Of a DNA stretch of 64,000 bases, positions 36,401 to 46,928 are shown piece after piece; position 1 is the stretch's first letter, and every line of letters starts with the position of its first letter. Below the pieces are notes generated by a model, which had not been told where the DNA came from, ran no database searches, and saw only the letters and a list, made by a program, of their open reading frames with translations. Position numbers and translations under genes: made by a program. The stretch covers positions 45,024,714-45,088,713 of the forward strand of contig CM049320.1 in NCBI GenBank assembly GCA_026874595.1. The letters run 5' to 3'. The DNA is from Sipunculus nudus (Eukaryota; Annelida; Sipuncula; Golfingiida; Sipunculidae).

Positions 36401-38636
36401 AATGCTTCGGGGCAAAATCTTGTTCCAGGAAGCAGCCCGTCTCAGATCGTCATGGGATGAACCAGTTAAAGATGATCTAGCTCAAAGATGGTCAAGTTGG
36501 CTTATCTCGCTGTCAGATATTCCCCACCTCAAATTTCCCAGATGTGTTATCCCGGAGGAATTTGCCAATGGTGCAGTGGAATTGCACCATTTCTGTGACG
36601 CGAGTGGAGTCGGATATGGAGCTTGTACCTATGTCCGGGTTGTAAATCAATGGGGAAGAGTTCATGTGGCTTTACTTGCTAGCAAGGCAAGATTGGCTCC
36701 GATCAAATGCATGACCATTCCTAGGTTAGAGCTTTCAGCTGCTGTAGTTGCAGCAAAGTTGGATTGCATGATCAGAAGGGAGCTCGACACACCCCTCCTG
36801 GAGTCAACGTTCTGGACAGATAGCCAAATTGTGCTTGCGTATATCCGGAACGTTTCGAAGAGGTTCAAGGTGTTTGTTGCAAATAGAGTGTCAGTTATCA
36901 GAGATCTAAGTTTTCCTGACCAGTGGCGACATGTCAATGGCCAAGAAAATCCTGCAGATATCTTGTCCCGTGGGTGTGACGTCAAGAGTTTTCCGCAGAT
37001 GTGGTTCACAGGCCCTCGGCTGCTGTCTGAGTACAAGAGTTCATGGCCTATCATGACACCCGTTGAGCAAGACATACCAGCAACTGATCCGGAAGTCAAA
37101 CGAGATTTTTCTCCTACAGAGGATGTAGCATGTACGTTTGTCAACAATGCCCTCATGGTTGATGGCAGAGGCAGTCAACATCCAATGGAAGCCTTGATGA
37201 GTTATTACTCTGATTATTACAAGCTGAAGAAAGCCACATGCTGGATACTACGAGTCAAGCAGTATCTCAGGGGTGATAAGTCAGTCACAGGAAGTCACAT
37301 ATCAGTCGCCGAGATGATTCATGCTCGGAACCTAGTCGTCAAACATGTCCAGAATCAAGCCTACCATGAGGAAATCAGAGCACTCGAGCAAGGTAAGGTA
37401 GTGTCGAAATCTAACCCACTCTACAAGCTGACACCTGGTCTGAAAAATGGAATATTAGTTCTTGGTGGGCGGCTAAAGCATGCAGCTATTGAACCCGAGT
37501 GCAAGCATCCAGTGATATTGCCAAATGAACACAAGTTAGTTGCCATGGTTGTTCGGCAATACCATAACTCAGCCCACCTTGGAATCGAGTGGACTTTGAG
37601 TCAAATGAGGAGGAAATATTGGATTATAAAAGCAAGGAACCTGATTAAGAAGATAAAGAATGACTGCACCACATGCAAGAAGCTGTATGGGTCACCAATG
37701 GTTCAGAAGATGGCTGATTTGCCTCCTGAACGCTGCGAACCTGGAAGTCCACCTTTCACCTATGTCGGTGTTGACCTATTTGGACCATTTCTTGTCAAGA
37801 GAGGCAGATCCGAAGTAAAACGATATGGTTGCATCTACAATTGCTTCACAACCAGAGCCATCCACCTTGAGGTCTTGAATAGCTTGGAATCTGATGCTTT
37901 CATAAATGGTTTCTTCAGATTTGTATCGAGGAGGGGGTCCCCGCGTAAAGTTTGGTCAGATAACGGCACTAACTTCGTGGGCGCACGTACAGAGTTATCT
38001 AAAAGTCTTCGTCAGTTAGATCGTGGTCAGGTTATCAGGGCTGCTCGTCGTCGAGATATCGAATGGCAATTCAATCCCCCATTGGCATCTCACCAAGGAG
38101 GCGTTTGGGAGCGGATGATCAGAACCGTTCGGAGAGTTCTGGTGTCGTTGCTAAAAGGAAGTCCAAGAATGACAGACGACGTTTTGAGTACTGTTTTCTG
38201 TGAAGCAGAGAACATAGTGAACAGTCGACCAATTACCAGGTGCAGTGATGACGCGAATGATGATGCCCCGTTGACGCCGAATCATCTCTTGCTTCTAAGA
38301 GGCAACCTTCCATTCCCATGGGGAGAATTCCAAGGTGCTGACGTGTATCGAAAGCAGTGGCGCCACGTACAGCATTTAACGACACAATTCTGGAGAAGAT
38401 TGACCAATGAATATCTGCCAGAATTACAGAAAAGGCAAAAGTGGGTTGAAGAAAGGCAGAATATGAAGACAGGTGATTTAATTTTGATCCTGAGCGAGAA
38501 CACACCAAGGGGTTCATGGCCTTTAGGAGTGGTATCGGAAGTAATACCAGGGAGGGATGGCCTAGTTAGAAGTGTCAAGGTTAAGACCAAGACCACAGAG
38601 TTGATTAGGCCAATTACCAAAGTGGTATCCCTGTAA
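33423..38636 (+). CDS. gag-pol: BEL/Pao Gag-Pol polyprotein, unit 4, uninterrupted
   Basis: 1737 codons from ATG 33423; an in-frame GTG at 33405 is the first base after the LTR, but ATG is the likely start. Visible domains by residue: charged helical N-terminus (1-120); DUF1759-type gag (about 127-275); Cys/His motifs at C357/C360/H364/C369 and C390/C393/H398/C403, plus a third CX4CX3HX4H; aspartic protease DTG at 482-484; reverse transcriptase with D808 and YVDD at 881-884; RNase H with D1059, E1103, D1133 and D1179; integrase zinc finger H1381/H1385/C1415/C1418; integrase core D1451, D1513, E1563; DUF5641-type end (about 1630-1737). It makes the virus-like particle, copies the RNA and integrates the DNA. 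One codon (Asp) is deleted near 36332 without frame loss. No envelope gene follows. The only unit with a fully open frame; activity unproven. Confidence 0.93.
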   Translation: MEHLKTTRRQKKAAITRHLGTLRRLVAEEDVDEVQSKLRQLRVSFSEFEASHDCYRNALEDLDEIDECEQWFQDVENSYTCALKEAKTWLKSALDGPTVERDVAVNGVGDEKPVASQQDLVDLLSIPKVEIDRFDGNPIEYQTFIAIFDETVDSKFVDSQLKLTRLLQYTTGPAKMSIKNCALIGGEAGYKQAREILRNRFGDSHLVSQRIITDLKCGRKVVKAHELQQLADELTMALTALEKLGKYSELDTQQSIIDIVQRCQPYIRNRWRKQALTTKKDKDAYPTFKDFVEFVKMIALEACDPVYWTETVRSRDNPKSAISNAVTSRPSVNPSMTSGLQNSQHASSGEPRQSRPCVVCSQNHRLFHCDSFKAMQPVDRLQIAKRNRLCYNCLLAGHSTRECRKRSVCTVPGCGRKHTKFIHVEGENGRQASHENVSDETGSDNQVSVSSNASVNTVNTSVYLPLVPVIVNGQTEAYALLDTGSTNTFVSQRLVSQLKLKGTAANYEMNTLNNSSKACSKIVSFNLKSVDGHQATEMKNVLVVPSIPAKYPAHVINLQRYPHLRGLPIRQVDNDIQADILIGMDNAYALMPLEVRSAPDDRNQPYAIRTLFGWSLSGPINGQVSQVINSNFVDLNQQIEKLWSMESVDEDVTSLSPEDRKVLDLWHDEIRHEEGHYVLPIPWRDGTPKLINNRYAATVRLNSLQNKLRKTGMAEVYQENLMKMVTDGYAEAVPESELPRKDGLVWYLPHHSVISEAKPGKVRVVFDCAAKQDGVSLNNQCYQGPDLNNKLIHVLLRFRQYKYAITADVEAMYHQVKIPLKDTDALRFLWREGNSLVEYRMTSHLFGGVWCASSSTFALRKTIEDTPTSDLVKDTIRNAFYVDDMLTSVKSAHDASEIMTGVRKALKFGGFNLTKFIVNDTQLLQSIHSKDRAKEVKEITPEMHSKALGIRWDVTADAFYYVSKYSEPENVTKRRMLSQLSSMYDPLGLVSPIMLRGKILFQEAARLRSSWDEPVKDDLAQRWSSWLISLSDIPHLKFPRCVIPEEFANGAVELHHFCDASGVGYGACTYVRVVNQWGRVHVALLASKARLAPIKCMTIPRLELSAAVVAAKLDCMIRRELDTPLLESTFWTDSQIVLAYIRNVSKRFKVFVANRVSVIRDLSFPDQWRHVNGQENPADILSRGCDVKSFPQMWFTGPRLLSEYKSSWPIMTPVEQDIPATDPEVKRDFSPTEDVACTFVNNALMVDGRGSQHPMEALMSYYSDYYKLKKATCWILRVKQYLRGDKSVTGSHISVAEMIHARNLVVKHVQNQAYHEEIRALEQGKVVSKSNPLYKLTPGLKNGILVLGGRLKHAAIEPECKHPVILPNEHKLVAMVVRQYHNSAHLGIEWTLSQMRRKYWIIKARNLIKKIKNDCTTCKKLYGSPMVQKMADLPPERCEPGSPPFTYVGVDLFGPFLVKRGRSEVKRYGCIYNCFTTRAIHLEVLNSLESDAFINGFFRFVSRRGSPRKVWSDNGTNFVGARTELSKSLRQLDRGQVIRAARRRDIEWQFNPPLASHQGGVWERMIRTVRRVLVSLLKGSPRMTDDVLSTVFCEAENIVNSRPITRCSDDANDDAPLTPNHLLLLRGNLPFPWGEFQGADVYRKQWRHVQHLTTQFWRRLTNEYLPELQKRQKWVEERQNMKTGDLILILSENTPRGSWPLGVVSEVIPGRDGLVRSVKVKTKTTELIRPITKVVSL

Positions 38637-38810
38637 GGATCGCCTGGCATGTAGGTTATTTATTGTATATGTAGGATGCATGCATATAGTGTATAGTATT
38701 TTTTATGTTAGATTCACTTGTTGAAGTTTTTTTTATGTACCCTTTTTTTTTAGCATTAATTTCTGCCTGTATTTGTAACATGGAATCCCTATGTTAAATC
38801 AAGTTGATTT

Positions 38811-38822
38811 AAGGCGGGGGAG
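38811..38822 (+). promoter_or_regulatory. Polypurine tract, unit 4
   Basis: AAGGCGGGGGAG directly before LTR 5, identical to unit 1. Confidence 0.85.
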
Positions 38823-40111
38823 TGTAACTGCCCTGACCAGCGCCAGTAATATCCCAGGTTGTTGTAATTTTAGAATTGATAGATAAGTTAAGTAGATTTG
38901 TGTTACCATATATGTTTTGTCATGTTTGTGGTATTTGTTTAATGCACATATGTGTCATCTGAATTAAGTGTCATTTTAAGCAATTAATTTGCGACCTCTG
39001 TTGGAAAACCATTATTATATGTATCACATTTAATTCATGCAGTGACTTTGTGTAGGCTATACCAGTTATTTTAATTTCCTTAATTCAGACGGAGCACCAG
39101 GCTTCATGTGCTGTTTATTGTTTGAGCTAGCCAGCCGGGTGGTAATTTATCATGCTGTGGCTGGTGTCCAGCCATACCGACAGCTCACCAGCTTGTACAG
39201 TGCTTCACAGGGTCAAAGATACAAAATTGTCACTGCTCTCAGCTCGTGGGACAGGGGGTACTCTCGATAGCCCCGTGTTATGTTACTGTTCCCAGGCCGC
39301 CTGGGTATTTTAGGTATGCCCCGAGACAAGGGTGGGGTCAGTTGGCAACAAGTGTTAGTTCAAGTCACTTTACTGTTGTGTACATGTAAAGATTTTAAGT
39401 CACCGTTACGGCACCCTAGTCAAAGACTCAATGTCATCATAATGTGTGGGTCAAGTCAATAATAGCGCACAAGTCTGTGAGTATTTCATTTTATACATGT
39501 CATTTTAATTCAGTATGGTTTATTCAAATATAACAGGACATATATAGTGTTAGGGGCGATAATCTTGCCCAGTGTATTTTCTTGGCTGTCAGATCAGGTC
39601 AAGCCGTTGCTTCCTTTGATGTTAAACTTTCATGTTGTAACTGTTTATAATTTTGTGTCATGTTGACAGGATATCTGTGAGAATTTGTCAGGTTATAGTA
39701 ATACAACGTTGCCATTTTGATAATTTATGAAGTGAGTCTCATACAGTGTTAAGATAACTTGTTTATGGAAGGTTATGATACAAAATCCAACTTGAATATG
39801 AACAAAATTAAATGTTTTATGGGTTCTTATAAATGTTTATTCAGCCAGTTTCAAGTTTCAATTTATTCATGATAATGATATATTCTTTATTGGTAATTCA
39901 ATGCATGTGAACGTTGCTCATGAGTTGACAAATCATTTTGCCATTATTATACATCGACATTTATGTTATTATCTTATTTGTTGTAGATTCACCATGATCA
40001 TGATCATAACCCTAACCTTTTATGAAGTGACATGCGTGTAATAGCAGTGCAGTAAAATGATATACGTATACACGTTGTTATGTTTGTATTCTGAAAGACC
40101 CGCGCGTTACA
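38823..40111 (+). repeat. BEL/Pao LTR 5 (right end of array)
   Basis: 1289 bp, beginning TGTAACTG where the others have TGTTACTG, which makes its terminal inverted repeat perfect (TGTAAC/GTTACA). A change in AGCGCC weakens the hairpin seen at the start of the other LTRs. After TTACA at 40111 the sequence becomes unrelated host DNA, which fixes the LTR end for all copies. Confidence 0.93.
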
Positions 40112-40897
40112 ATGTTCTAGGGCTCTCGCACAGCGTAGCGTAGTAAGAGAGCACGTGAACTAGGGCTAGATATTCATGAACATGTTCACGTAACCCAGCT
40201 AGCACAAAAATATTTTTAAAATATTTTATAAACGTTTGGCAAAATGTTTTGAAAATTTTTTTCCTGATATTTTTATAACTTTTTTTTGTATGTTCGAAAA
40301 AAACGTTTTTAAAACGTTTTGCTTAAACGTTTTAAAATGTTATTTTAATGTTTTTAAATTGTTTTTGTCAAACATTTTAAAAACATTTTCATAATATTTT
40401 ATAAACATTTTGTGAGTTACATTTTTTTATATTTTAGAAATGTTTCCTTCAAAATATCAAAGAAACATTTTTATAACATTTTCACATTTATCTATATGCT
40501 GAAATATATTCCCACAACCCAATTTGTAATATGTTTTGCATGGGCTTATATCATGCGTTGTGAATATATAAGTATTTATTTCATATTTTGAATTGACAGG
40601 GTTTCTGTAGTGTGTGCAGGATATGGCAAATTGGTAACCAGCTTTGTAGTACCAACATGGTTAAAAATCCGCATGAATATAAAGGTAAAAAATCACTTTC
40701 CCATTATTTTATCTCTATTATGTTCATATTTGCTAAAAAATGGATTTAAACCATAGAGTTAATTCATCTCTGTTGAAACTACAGCTGCATATTGTATATC
40801 ATTTCTGCTTACAACTTCACACCAGATAAACATATTCTCACGTATCAACAAAGAAAAGAGTAACTGGTAAGGCACAGAGATTTATTTAAAAAAAACA

Positions 40898-40975
40898 TCA
40901 GTCTGAATCAGAGTCTCTGATGTCTTCCACTGGAGCAGGCTCCCTTCCTTTCTTTTTCTTCTTTGCCTCTTGTGT
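40898..40975 (-). CDS. Candidate 3'-terminal exon (lysine-rich then acidic tail)
   Basis: Read on the minus strand, a splice-acceptor-like TTTCTACAG is followed by 25 codons (TQEAKKKKKGREPAPVEDIR, then DSDSD), a TGA stop, and AATAAA 12 bp later. A run of lysines followed by an acidic C-terminus is typical of nuclear protein tails. The other two frames are also partly open, and no upstream exon could be linked with confidence; a donor-like GTGAGTAT on the same strand near 42304 is one candidate. It lies inside the TIR element, so it could be a captured exon, a transposase tail or chance. Confidence 0.28.
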   Translation of the reverse strand, partial: TQEAKKKKKGREPAPVEDIRDSDSD

Positions 40976-41439
40976 CTGTAGAAATATATATGTACATATT
41001 ACCATAAATGAAATTCACTAAACAAAAACTTTAAGTGGGCAGGTAATCAATTGACAGGAATTTATTTATCCTATTAGATACAAGATGTAAATCAATTACT
41101 GAATGTCTACTGTATATTACCATATGATACCTGACAAATCTGATAGGAGAGTAGAGTTATTTAATTTATTGATAATACAAAAAGTACACTTTTTTAAAAA
41201 GTGAATCTAGATGAGACAGGATGTTCCCTTTACCCAGAAAACATAAAGAAAACCACAATATTATTTGTGTTACCAGTTTAAAAATACTTAAATAGTACAT
41301 TATCTTAAGTATATACATATCATTTTTCTATATATATCAAGTGATTTCGGCAAATTGTTTCAGGGATATCTTAGTTGCCAATACAATATTTTTCTTTTAT
41401 AATGTATATATACATAAATATATAATGTATATATTAGTG

Positions 41440-41441
<2 letters not shown>

Positions 41442-41489
<48 letters not shown>

Positions 41490-41525
41490 ACATAAATACA
41501 TATAGAGAGTGAGTAAGAGAGGGTT

Positions 41526-41591
<66 letters not shown>
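41442..41591. repeat. Compound (GA)n / (TA)n microsatellite
   Basis: GA tracts at about 41442-41486 and 41545-41591, separated by a short unique stretch and a (TA)n run at about 41527-41544. Confidence 0.95.
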
Positions 41592-41593
<2 letters not shown>

Positions 41594-43576
41594 ACAGCAG
41601 ACAGTATCATGTGGTCGGTGAATTGTACAGGAATGTCACAAATAGGGCTTGGCCTGATAGTGGTGCACCTTTGCACCTAATGCAGCTCTGTCATGCATGC
41701 TTGGAGAGCTGGCATGTTACTGGGTGACAGCTCATTAGGACTGGTGCAGACGCACCTAAACTATGGATAATATGTTGACCCCAAATTTTATTAACATAAA
41801 ACAAGTGAATAACCACACACACACAATAACAAGATGTATATAAAACAACCAATTTGAATGAAAATTTAGTAAACTTGATTATAAAAATGACCTGAAAAAT
41901 GCTGATGATGTTGCTATATATTTTTATATTATAGATAATAAATGATATAAATGATCAATTATGCATACTGATATAGGCAAAAGAAACATCTTCCTACGAG
42001 TATGTACCTATTCTGTGCCTATTCTGTCATTATTACTTCTATACCTTCTACCCTGAATAAATAAATGTGTGTGTGTGTTTGAAATTTCTTGTACAGCAGA
42101 ATCAGTTGTGGTCATGATATTGTTGTATACAGGTTGGATGGCTGTCACCCCTCTCCAGCTGAATTGAAACCTTGTTTTAAGCTGCTTGCTTCATGGCATA
42201 ATCAGTTTTAATAAACAAATGTACCAATGGTTCTGCTACTTATTTTGAAATTATAAATTATGAATATGAATGAAAATTAGAGGAAAAGATAAATGAAATA
42301 TACTCACAATAGCTTGAACACTCAGACCCTCCGGTTAAACTGTTTAGTCTCGCATGCTGAATTTCCCGCCAAAATGTGGTCTCTACAGGGACACAGTAAC
42401 TCAAGTTGATCCAATTAAGCCGCAATCCGTAAAAAAAACATAAGTTCGCCAGAGGGTTTTATGATAAGTTACATACTGATAGTTGTAGTGCACAGGACCA
42501 AATTATCAGCATAATATGAACATGCTGTACTTTTTGACACTTATTGCCCAGTTTTATTCTTGTTTTTTTTTAAGCTTAATTTCTGAAGTTATAATTTAAT
42601 CTGAACAAACTGCCTAATGGATTCCAGTTTAAATATGGAACGAGAAGCAGAAGTTTATTTAAATATAAAATAATTATTTCACTTTTTTAAACTTCAGATG
42701 AGAAGATGCTAATTTTATTAATAAAATATACACGACTGTGATATTTACTATATATATATATATAGAAAGTTCCTTTGTATGTAACATATTTACACAGATA
42801 AAAATTTTTATATTTAAATATAAATTAATATTACACATATTTAATTAATATATATATGTATATATATATGTATATATAAATATATATTTTACATCTTGTA
42901 CAATTTAAATATGTCTCATAAATAATTCAAGTAAACATTTTGATCAACATTTTAAAATTAAAAAAAAAATTGTTGTTGTATTTGTTAACATGTTTTAACA
43001 TTAATTTTTAACTATTTCATTCACAAGTATACCTAAGGCATTGACAGATGACGCGGTCACGAAAATCCCTGAAATGGGATTGGGTTATTTAAGTCATATT
43101 ACATCTTGTACATTTTTAATATGTCTCATAAATGTTTAAAGAAACATTTTCATCAACATTTAAAAAAATTTTAAAAATGTTTTTAAAATGTTTTAAAAAA
43201 AGTTTTGGGAACCCATTTATGCGCTCTATGAGCAAAATGTTTAAAAAATGTTTTATAAATGTTTAAAAAAATGTTTTGTTATAACATTTATGCGCTGCTT
43301 TTGAAGATGTTTTAAAAATGTTGTAAAAATGTTTTGATAAAAATGTTCTATTGTAACATTTATGCGCCATTAGTAAAAACATTTTAAAAATATGTTCTGT
43401 TGAAACATTTATGCAACATATTGAAAATGTTTTAAAAATGTTTTGTGCTACCTAGAAAATATTCTTCTTCGTCAGTCTTCGCCGCTGCATTCCGGTGTTC
43501 AGAGCGACCGATTCTCCGGCATTCTTCGGGGATTCTCCGACTTTTAGATGGCCTCCCTCCCACGGATTAGTGAAAT

Positions 43577-43780
43577 GGTATAGGTACATATCGGCCGCCG
43601 TTGATATCGGCCGCCGGCCTCTAAATGACCATTTCGGCCGCCAGCGCCCAGCGGCGGACGATAACGGCCGCCAGCTCAAATGAGCCACATATCGGTCCTG
43701 ACGCTGTCTGGTCAACCATATGGGCTGCAGGGTGAACCGGAGAGTACCATTTCGGCTGCAGGGCCCCTCATTACTAAGTG
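43577..43780 (+). repeat. GGCCGCC-rich repeat, left copy
   Basis: A CpG-rich island with GGCCGCC repeated, often as ATCGGCCGCC or TTCGGCCGCC. The same ~200 bp occurs inverted at 47360-47575. Open frames across it read as repetitive Gly/Arg-rich peptides and are not convincing genes. Confidence 0.75.
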
Positions 43781-44064
43781 CATAAGACTCAGCTGTTTAT
43801 ATATTGTTCATAGCTTTCCTTATATTTTACTGAGGGATATGCACTGATAATTTTTAGCTAGCTCAGCTGTCTGAAAGGCATCTGAGCTACAGCGCGATCC
43901 CCCTTTGTCCGGCGTCCGTTTGGCCGTCCGTTAACAGGGCATAAATCCTAACCGCTGGACCTGAAATCTTCTCACTTGACATCCAGGGAGGTCCATAAGT
44001 AATCTCCATGGAAACCTGAAATTATGTCTCTGTTACCCATATGCTTCGAGCATTGGGGCTCCGA

Positions 44065-44084
44065 CCCCCCCCCCCCCCCCCCCC
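44065..44084 (+). repeat. Poly-C tract
   Basis: A run of about 19 C inside the first core unit. Similar C-runs occur near 54016-54030 and 55350-55368 in related elements. Confidence 0.9.
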
Positions 44085-45013
44085 ACCATAATGCAAAATT
44101 TGATCTAAAAGCTCAATTATCTGAATAACTACTGCATTGATCACCAGGATTCTTTGCATGAATATTGCTCATGGGATGTTCCATTACTTCCTGCAGACTG
44201 GTGGAGCCACCTGTATTTTTCCAATTTTTACGATTTTTTTTTCTCTTTTTTTTCAGACCTGCAATGAAACTGTCATCTATTAACAGGGAACGAATCGTAA
44301 CCACTGGACCTGGAATCTTCAAAATTAATATCCAGGGAGGTCCATGAAAAATCTCGTTGAAAACCTGAAATTATATAGGTCTCTGTTACCCATATCCTTC
44401 GTAGTAAGTACCCCACAGAATAATTAAAAATGTGATACAAAAGCTCAAGTATCTGAATAACTAATGCATTTATCTCCATGATTCTTTGCTGACGTATTGA
44501 TCATTGAGTGTTCCATCAGTTCCTGCAAACTGATGGCGCCACTTGTATTTTTTTTCAATTTTTACGATTTTTTTTCTTTATTTTGAGACTTTCAAAGAAG
44601 CTGTCATCTGTTAACAGGGTACAAAATCGAGCTATTGGGCTCGTTATTACCCCTAAGAATAATTAAAAATGCGATACAAAAGCTGCAGTATCTGAATAAC
44701 TAATGTACTGATGGCCATGATTTTTTGCATGCATCTCGATCATTGAGTGTTTCATCAGTTCCTGTAGACTGGTGGCGCCATCTATATATTTTTTAATTTG
44801 TACGCATTTTTTTTTCTTTTTGAGACTTTCAAATAAAGCCTCGTCTTGTAACAGGGCACAAATCGTAACCACTTAACCTAGAATCTTCATACTTGATATC
44901 TAGGGAGGTCCATGAAAAGGCTTCATGGAAATCTGAAATTAGATCTCTGTTACCCATATCCTATGAGCTATGGGGCTCGTAAGTACCCCTGTAATAAAAA
45001 TGAGATACAAAAC

Positions 45014-46267
45014 TGTGTTCGTTTCTGTAGAACTCCTCTGAGACTCTTGGACCGATCTTTCCGTAACCCAGGCATAGTTGTTCACTCATCTATGTAGTTG
45101 TGCATAACAAAGACAGGTGGCACCACCTGCGATCCTTTCTGTGCAGTCTGAATCTGGGTGTCTTTTAGATAACAGCCGATATCTCAGGAGTGGCTCAATG
45201 TATTAAGCTGAAAGTTTGCATGTCCATAGATCTTGGATCTTTCCATCTTGTAATCACGACTGGTTGCGCCACCTACAATACTCTTTGCGTAGCATCCATC
45301 TGTGCATTTGCCATCTGTTCTTATTAGTGGTTCTTCAATGTATTTGGATGAAATTGTGCATGTTCATAGATCCTCGACACCTGCATCTCGTAAAAAGACT
45401 GGTGGCGCCATCTGCAATAATTTTCACAAGGCGTCCATCCGTATATTTGCTTTTGGTGAAAATTGCTCAAACCTCAGGAGTGGTTCAAGGTATTGGTCTG
45501 AAATTTGGCATGTCCATCCATCTTGGAAAGTTTTCTCGTAAACCAGACAGGTGGCGCCACCTATCTTCCCGTTTTTGTAGAATAAATTAATGCCCTTTTC
45601 TAAAGAGTGATTTGCCATTTTGGCCTGAAACTGTGCATATCCATAGATCATGGACTCCTCTATCTTGTACTCAAGACTGGTGGTGCCATCTGCAATCATT
45701 TTTCGGTGGTGTCCATCCGTACGTGTGTTTTGTGTTGAACTTGCTCATATCTCCGAAGTGGTTCAAGGTATTGGTCTGAAATTTGGCATGTCCATCCATC
45801 TTGGAAAATTTTCTCGTAAACCAGATAGGTGGCGCCACTTACCTTCCCGTTTCCGTAGAATAAATAACTGCTCTTTCTCAGGAGTGATTAGTCGTATGGG
45901 CCTGAAATGGTGCATACCCATAGATCTTGAACTCCTCCAAATTGTACTCAAGACCGGTGGTGCATCTGCAATTATTTTCCGGCTGTGTCTATCCGTACGT
46001 GTGCTTTGGGTGGAAATTGGTCATATCTTAGGAATGGTTCAAGGTATTGGTCTGAAATTTGGCATGTCAATCCGTCTTGGAGAGTTTTCTCCTAAACCAA
46101 ACAGGTGGTGTCAGTTGTTTTTGTTGATTAAATTAATGCCCTTTTCTCAGAGTTTTAGTGGACTATATTCAGGAGTGGTGTGACATACCACTCAATCCAT
46201 CCCTCACTCCACCTGTACCACTCTGACTTCGGCTGATACACATTGTCGCCTGGCAAATGTTTTCTAG
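45014..46267 (+). mobile_element. Nested Helitron-like tandem-unit element, copy 1
   Basis: Starts around GTTCGTTTCTGTAGAACTCC and consists of alternating ~140-bp units forming ~275-bp higher-order repeats. GGTATTGGTCTGAAATTTGG recurs at about 45489, 45768 and 46041, and each unit has a GGTGGCGCCACC-type core. The tail (CCACTCTGACTTCGGCTGAT, then CTAG at 46264-46267 followed by TT) is homologous to the tail of the element at 60256-61058. CTAG followed by T, with no TIR, is the 3' signature of Helitrons. The 5' end is approximate. Open frames such as 45650-46183 are translations of the repeats. Confidence 0.5.
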
Positions 46268-46928
46268 TTAAAAATGTGATACAAAAACTCCAGTATCTGA
46301 ATAACTAATGCACTCTTGACCATGATACTTAGTATGCATATTGATCATGGAGTATTTCATCAGTTCGTGTACACTGGTGGTGCCATGTTTTCCCTTTTTT
46401 AAAGGCCTTTTTCTTCTATTTATGAGACCTTCAAATGAAGTGGTCATCTGTTAACATGGCACAAACCGTAACTGCTGAACCTAGAATCTTCATACTTGAC
46501 ATCCAGGGAGACTAATGAAAAATCTCCCTTGAAACCTGAAATAAGGTCTCTGTTACCATTATTTTCCGAGCTATAGGGCTCGTAAATACCCCCAAGAATA
46601 ATTAAAAATTTGATACAAACAAAAGCTCCAGTATATGAATAACTAATCCATTGATAGCCATGATTCATTGGATATATACGGATCATGGAGTGTTTCATCA
46701 GTTCCTGCAGACTAGTGGCACTACCTGTATTTTTTTTTATTTTTACGCATTTTTTCTATTTATGAGACCTTCAAATGAAGTTGTCATCTGTCCAAAAGCC
46801 AACTGAAACCCATTTCTAAGGACTCTTCCCAAAATTCATGACTTGTTTGCACTCTGGCAGTCATTTTGCCCATTGTTCAACATTCCTTGAATTCAGCTGA
46901 GCGTCATGGCCCATGACCCACTAGTTTT

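Larger units (their letters stand above)
11991..40111 (+). mobile_element. Head-to-tail array of four BEL/Pao LTR retrotransposon units sharing five LTRs
   Basis: Five LTRs (starting 11991, 18696, 25406, 32116, 38823) alternate with four internal regions, a repeat period of 6705-6710 bp. Each inner LTR is both the 3' LTR of one unit and the 5' LTR of the next; no host DNA separates units. Protein domain order gag, aspartic protease, reverse transcriptase, RNase H, integrase identifies BEL/Pao. The outer flanks share ATGTT (11985-11989 and 40112-40116), but the left copy is one base away from the LTR, so a 5-bp target duplication is only probable. Units differ by SNPs and indels, arguing against a simple assembly loop. 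Confidence 0.93.
40196..43455. mobile_element. A/T-rich TIR element (about 3.3 kb) next to the array
   Basis: The left end, CAGCTAGCACAAAAATATTT, matches the right end read on the other strand, CTAGGTAGCACAAAACATTT; the arms stay similar for about 32 bp. Both subterminal regions are built of diverged repeats of AACATTTT/AAATGTTT words. The right one has units beginning ACATTTATGCG at about 43214, 43287 and 43358 and a variant at 43406. I cannot define a target duplication, so the ends are approximate. The middle (about 40600-42950) differs and holds (GA)n tracts and candidate exons. A composite of two related small elements in opposite orientation is an alternative. Confidence 0.5.
43851..46928 (+). 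mobile_element. Hairpin-headed tandem-unit element, family 1, copy 1
   Basis: Begins with a T-run and a hairpin head (AGCTCAG at 43860-43866 pairing with CTGAGCT at 43882-43888), then a GTCCG-rich tract and GTTAACAGGGCA. The core is a diverged tandem array of roughly 250-300-bp units (near 43925, 44270, 44600, 44850, 46440), each running from TTAACAGGGCA through TCCAGGGAGGTCC to a GGTGGCGCCACC-like palindrome and a T-rich tract. It ends CAGCTGAGCGTCATGGCCC, then CTAG at 46921-46924 and a T-run. A second element (45014-46267) is nested inside. No protein coding potential is credible. Confidence 0.6.

Noticed and set aside
11985-40116. Clean 5-bp target duplication of the whole array
   Set aside because: ATGTT occurs on both sides, but the left copy is separated from the LTR by one A, so it is not an exact flanking duplication and could be chance.
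45216-46183. Overlapping 79-177 codon frames
   Set aside because: They are translations of tandem core units; the peptide repeats follow the DNA repeats and shift frame between units.
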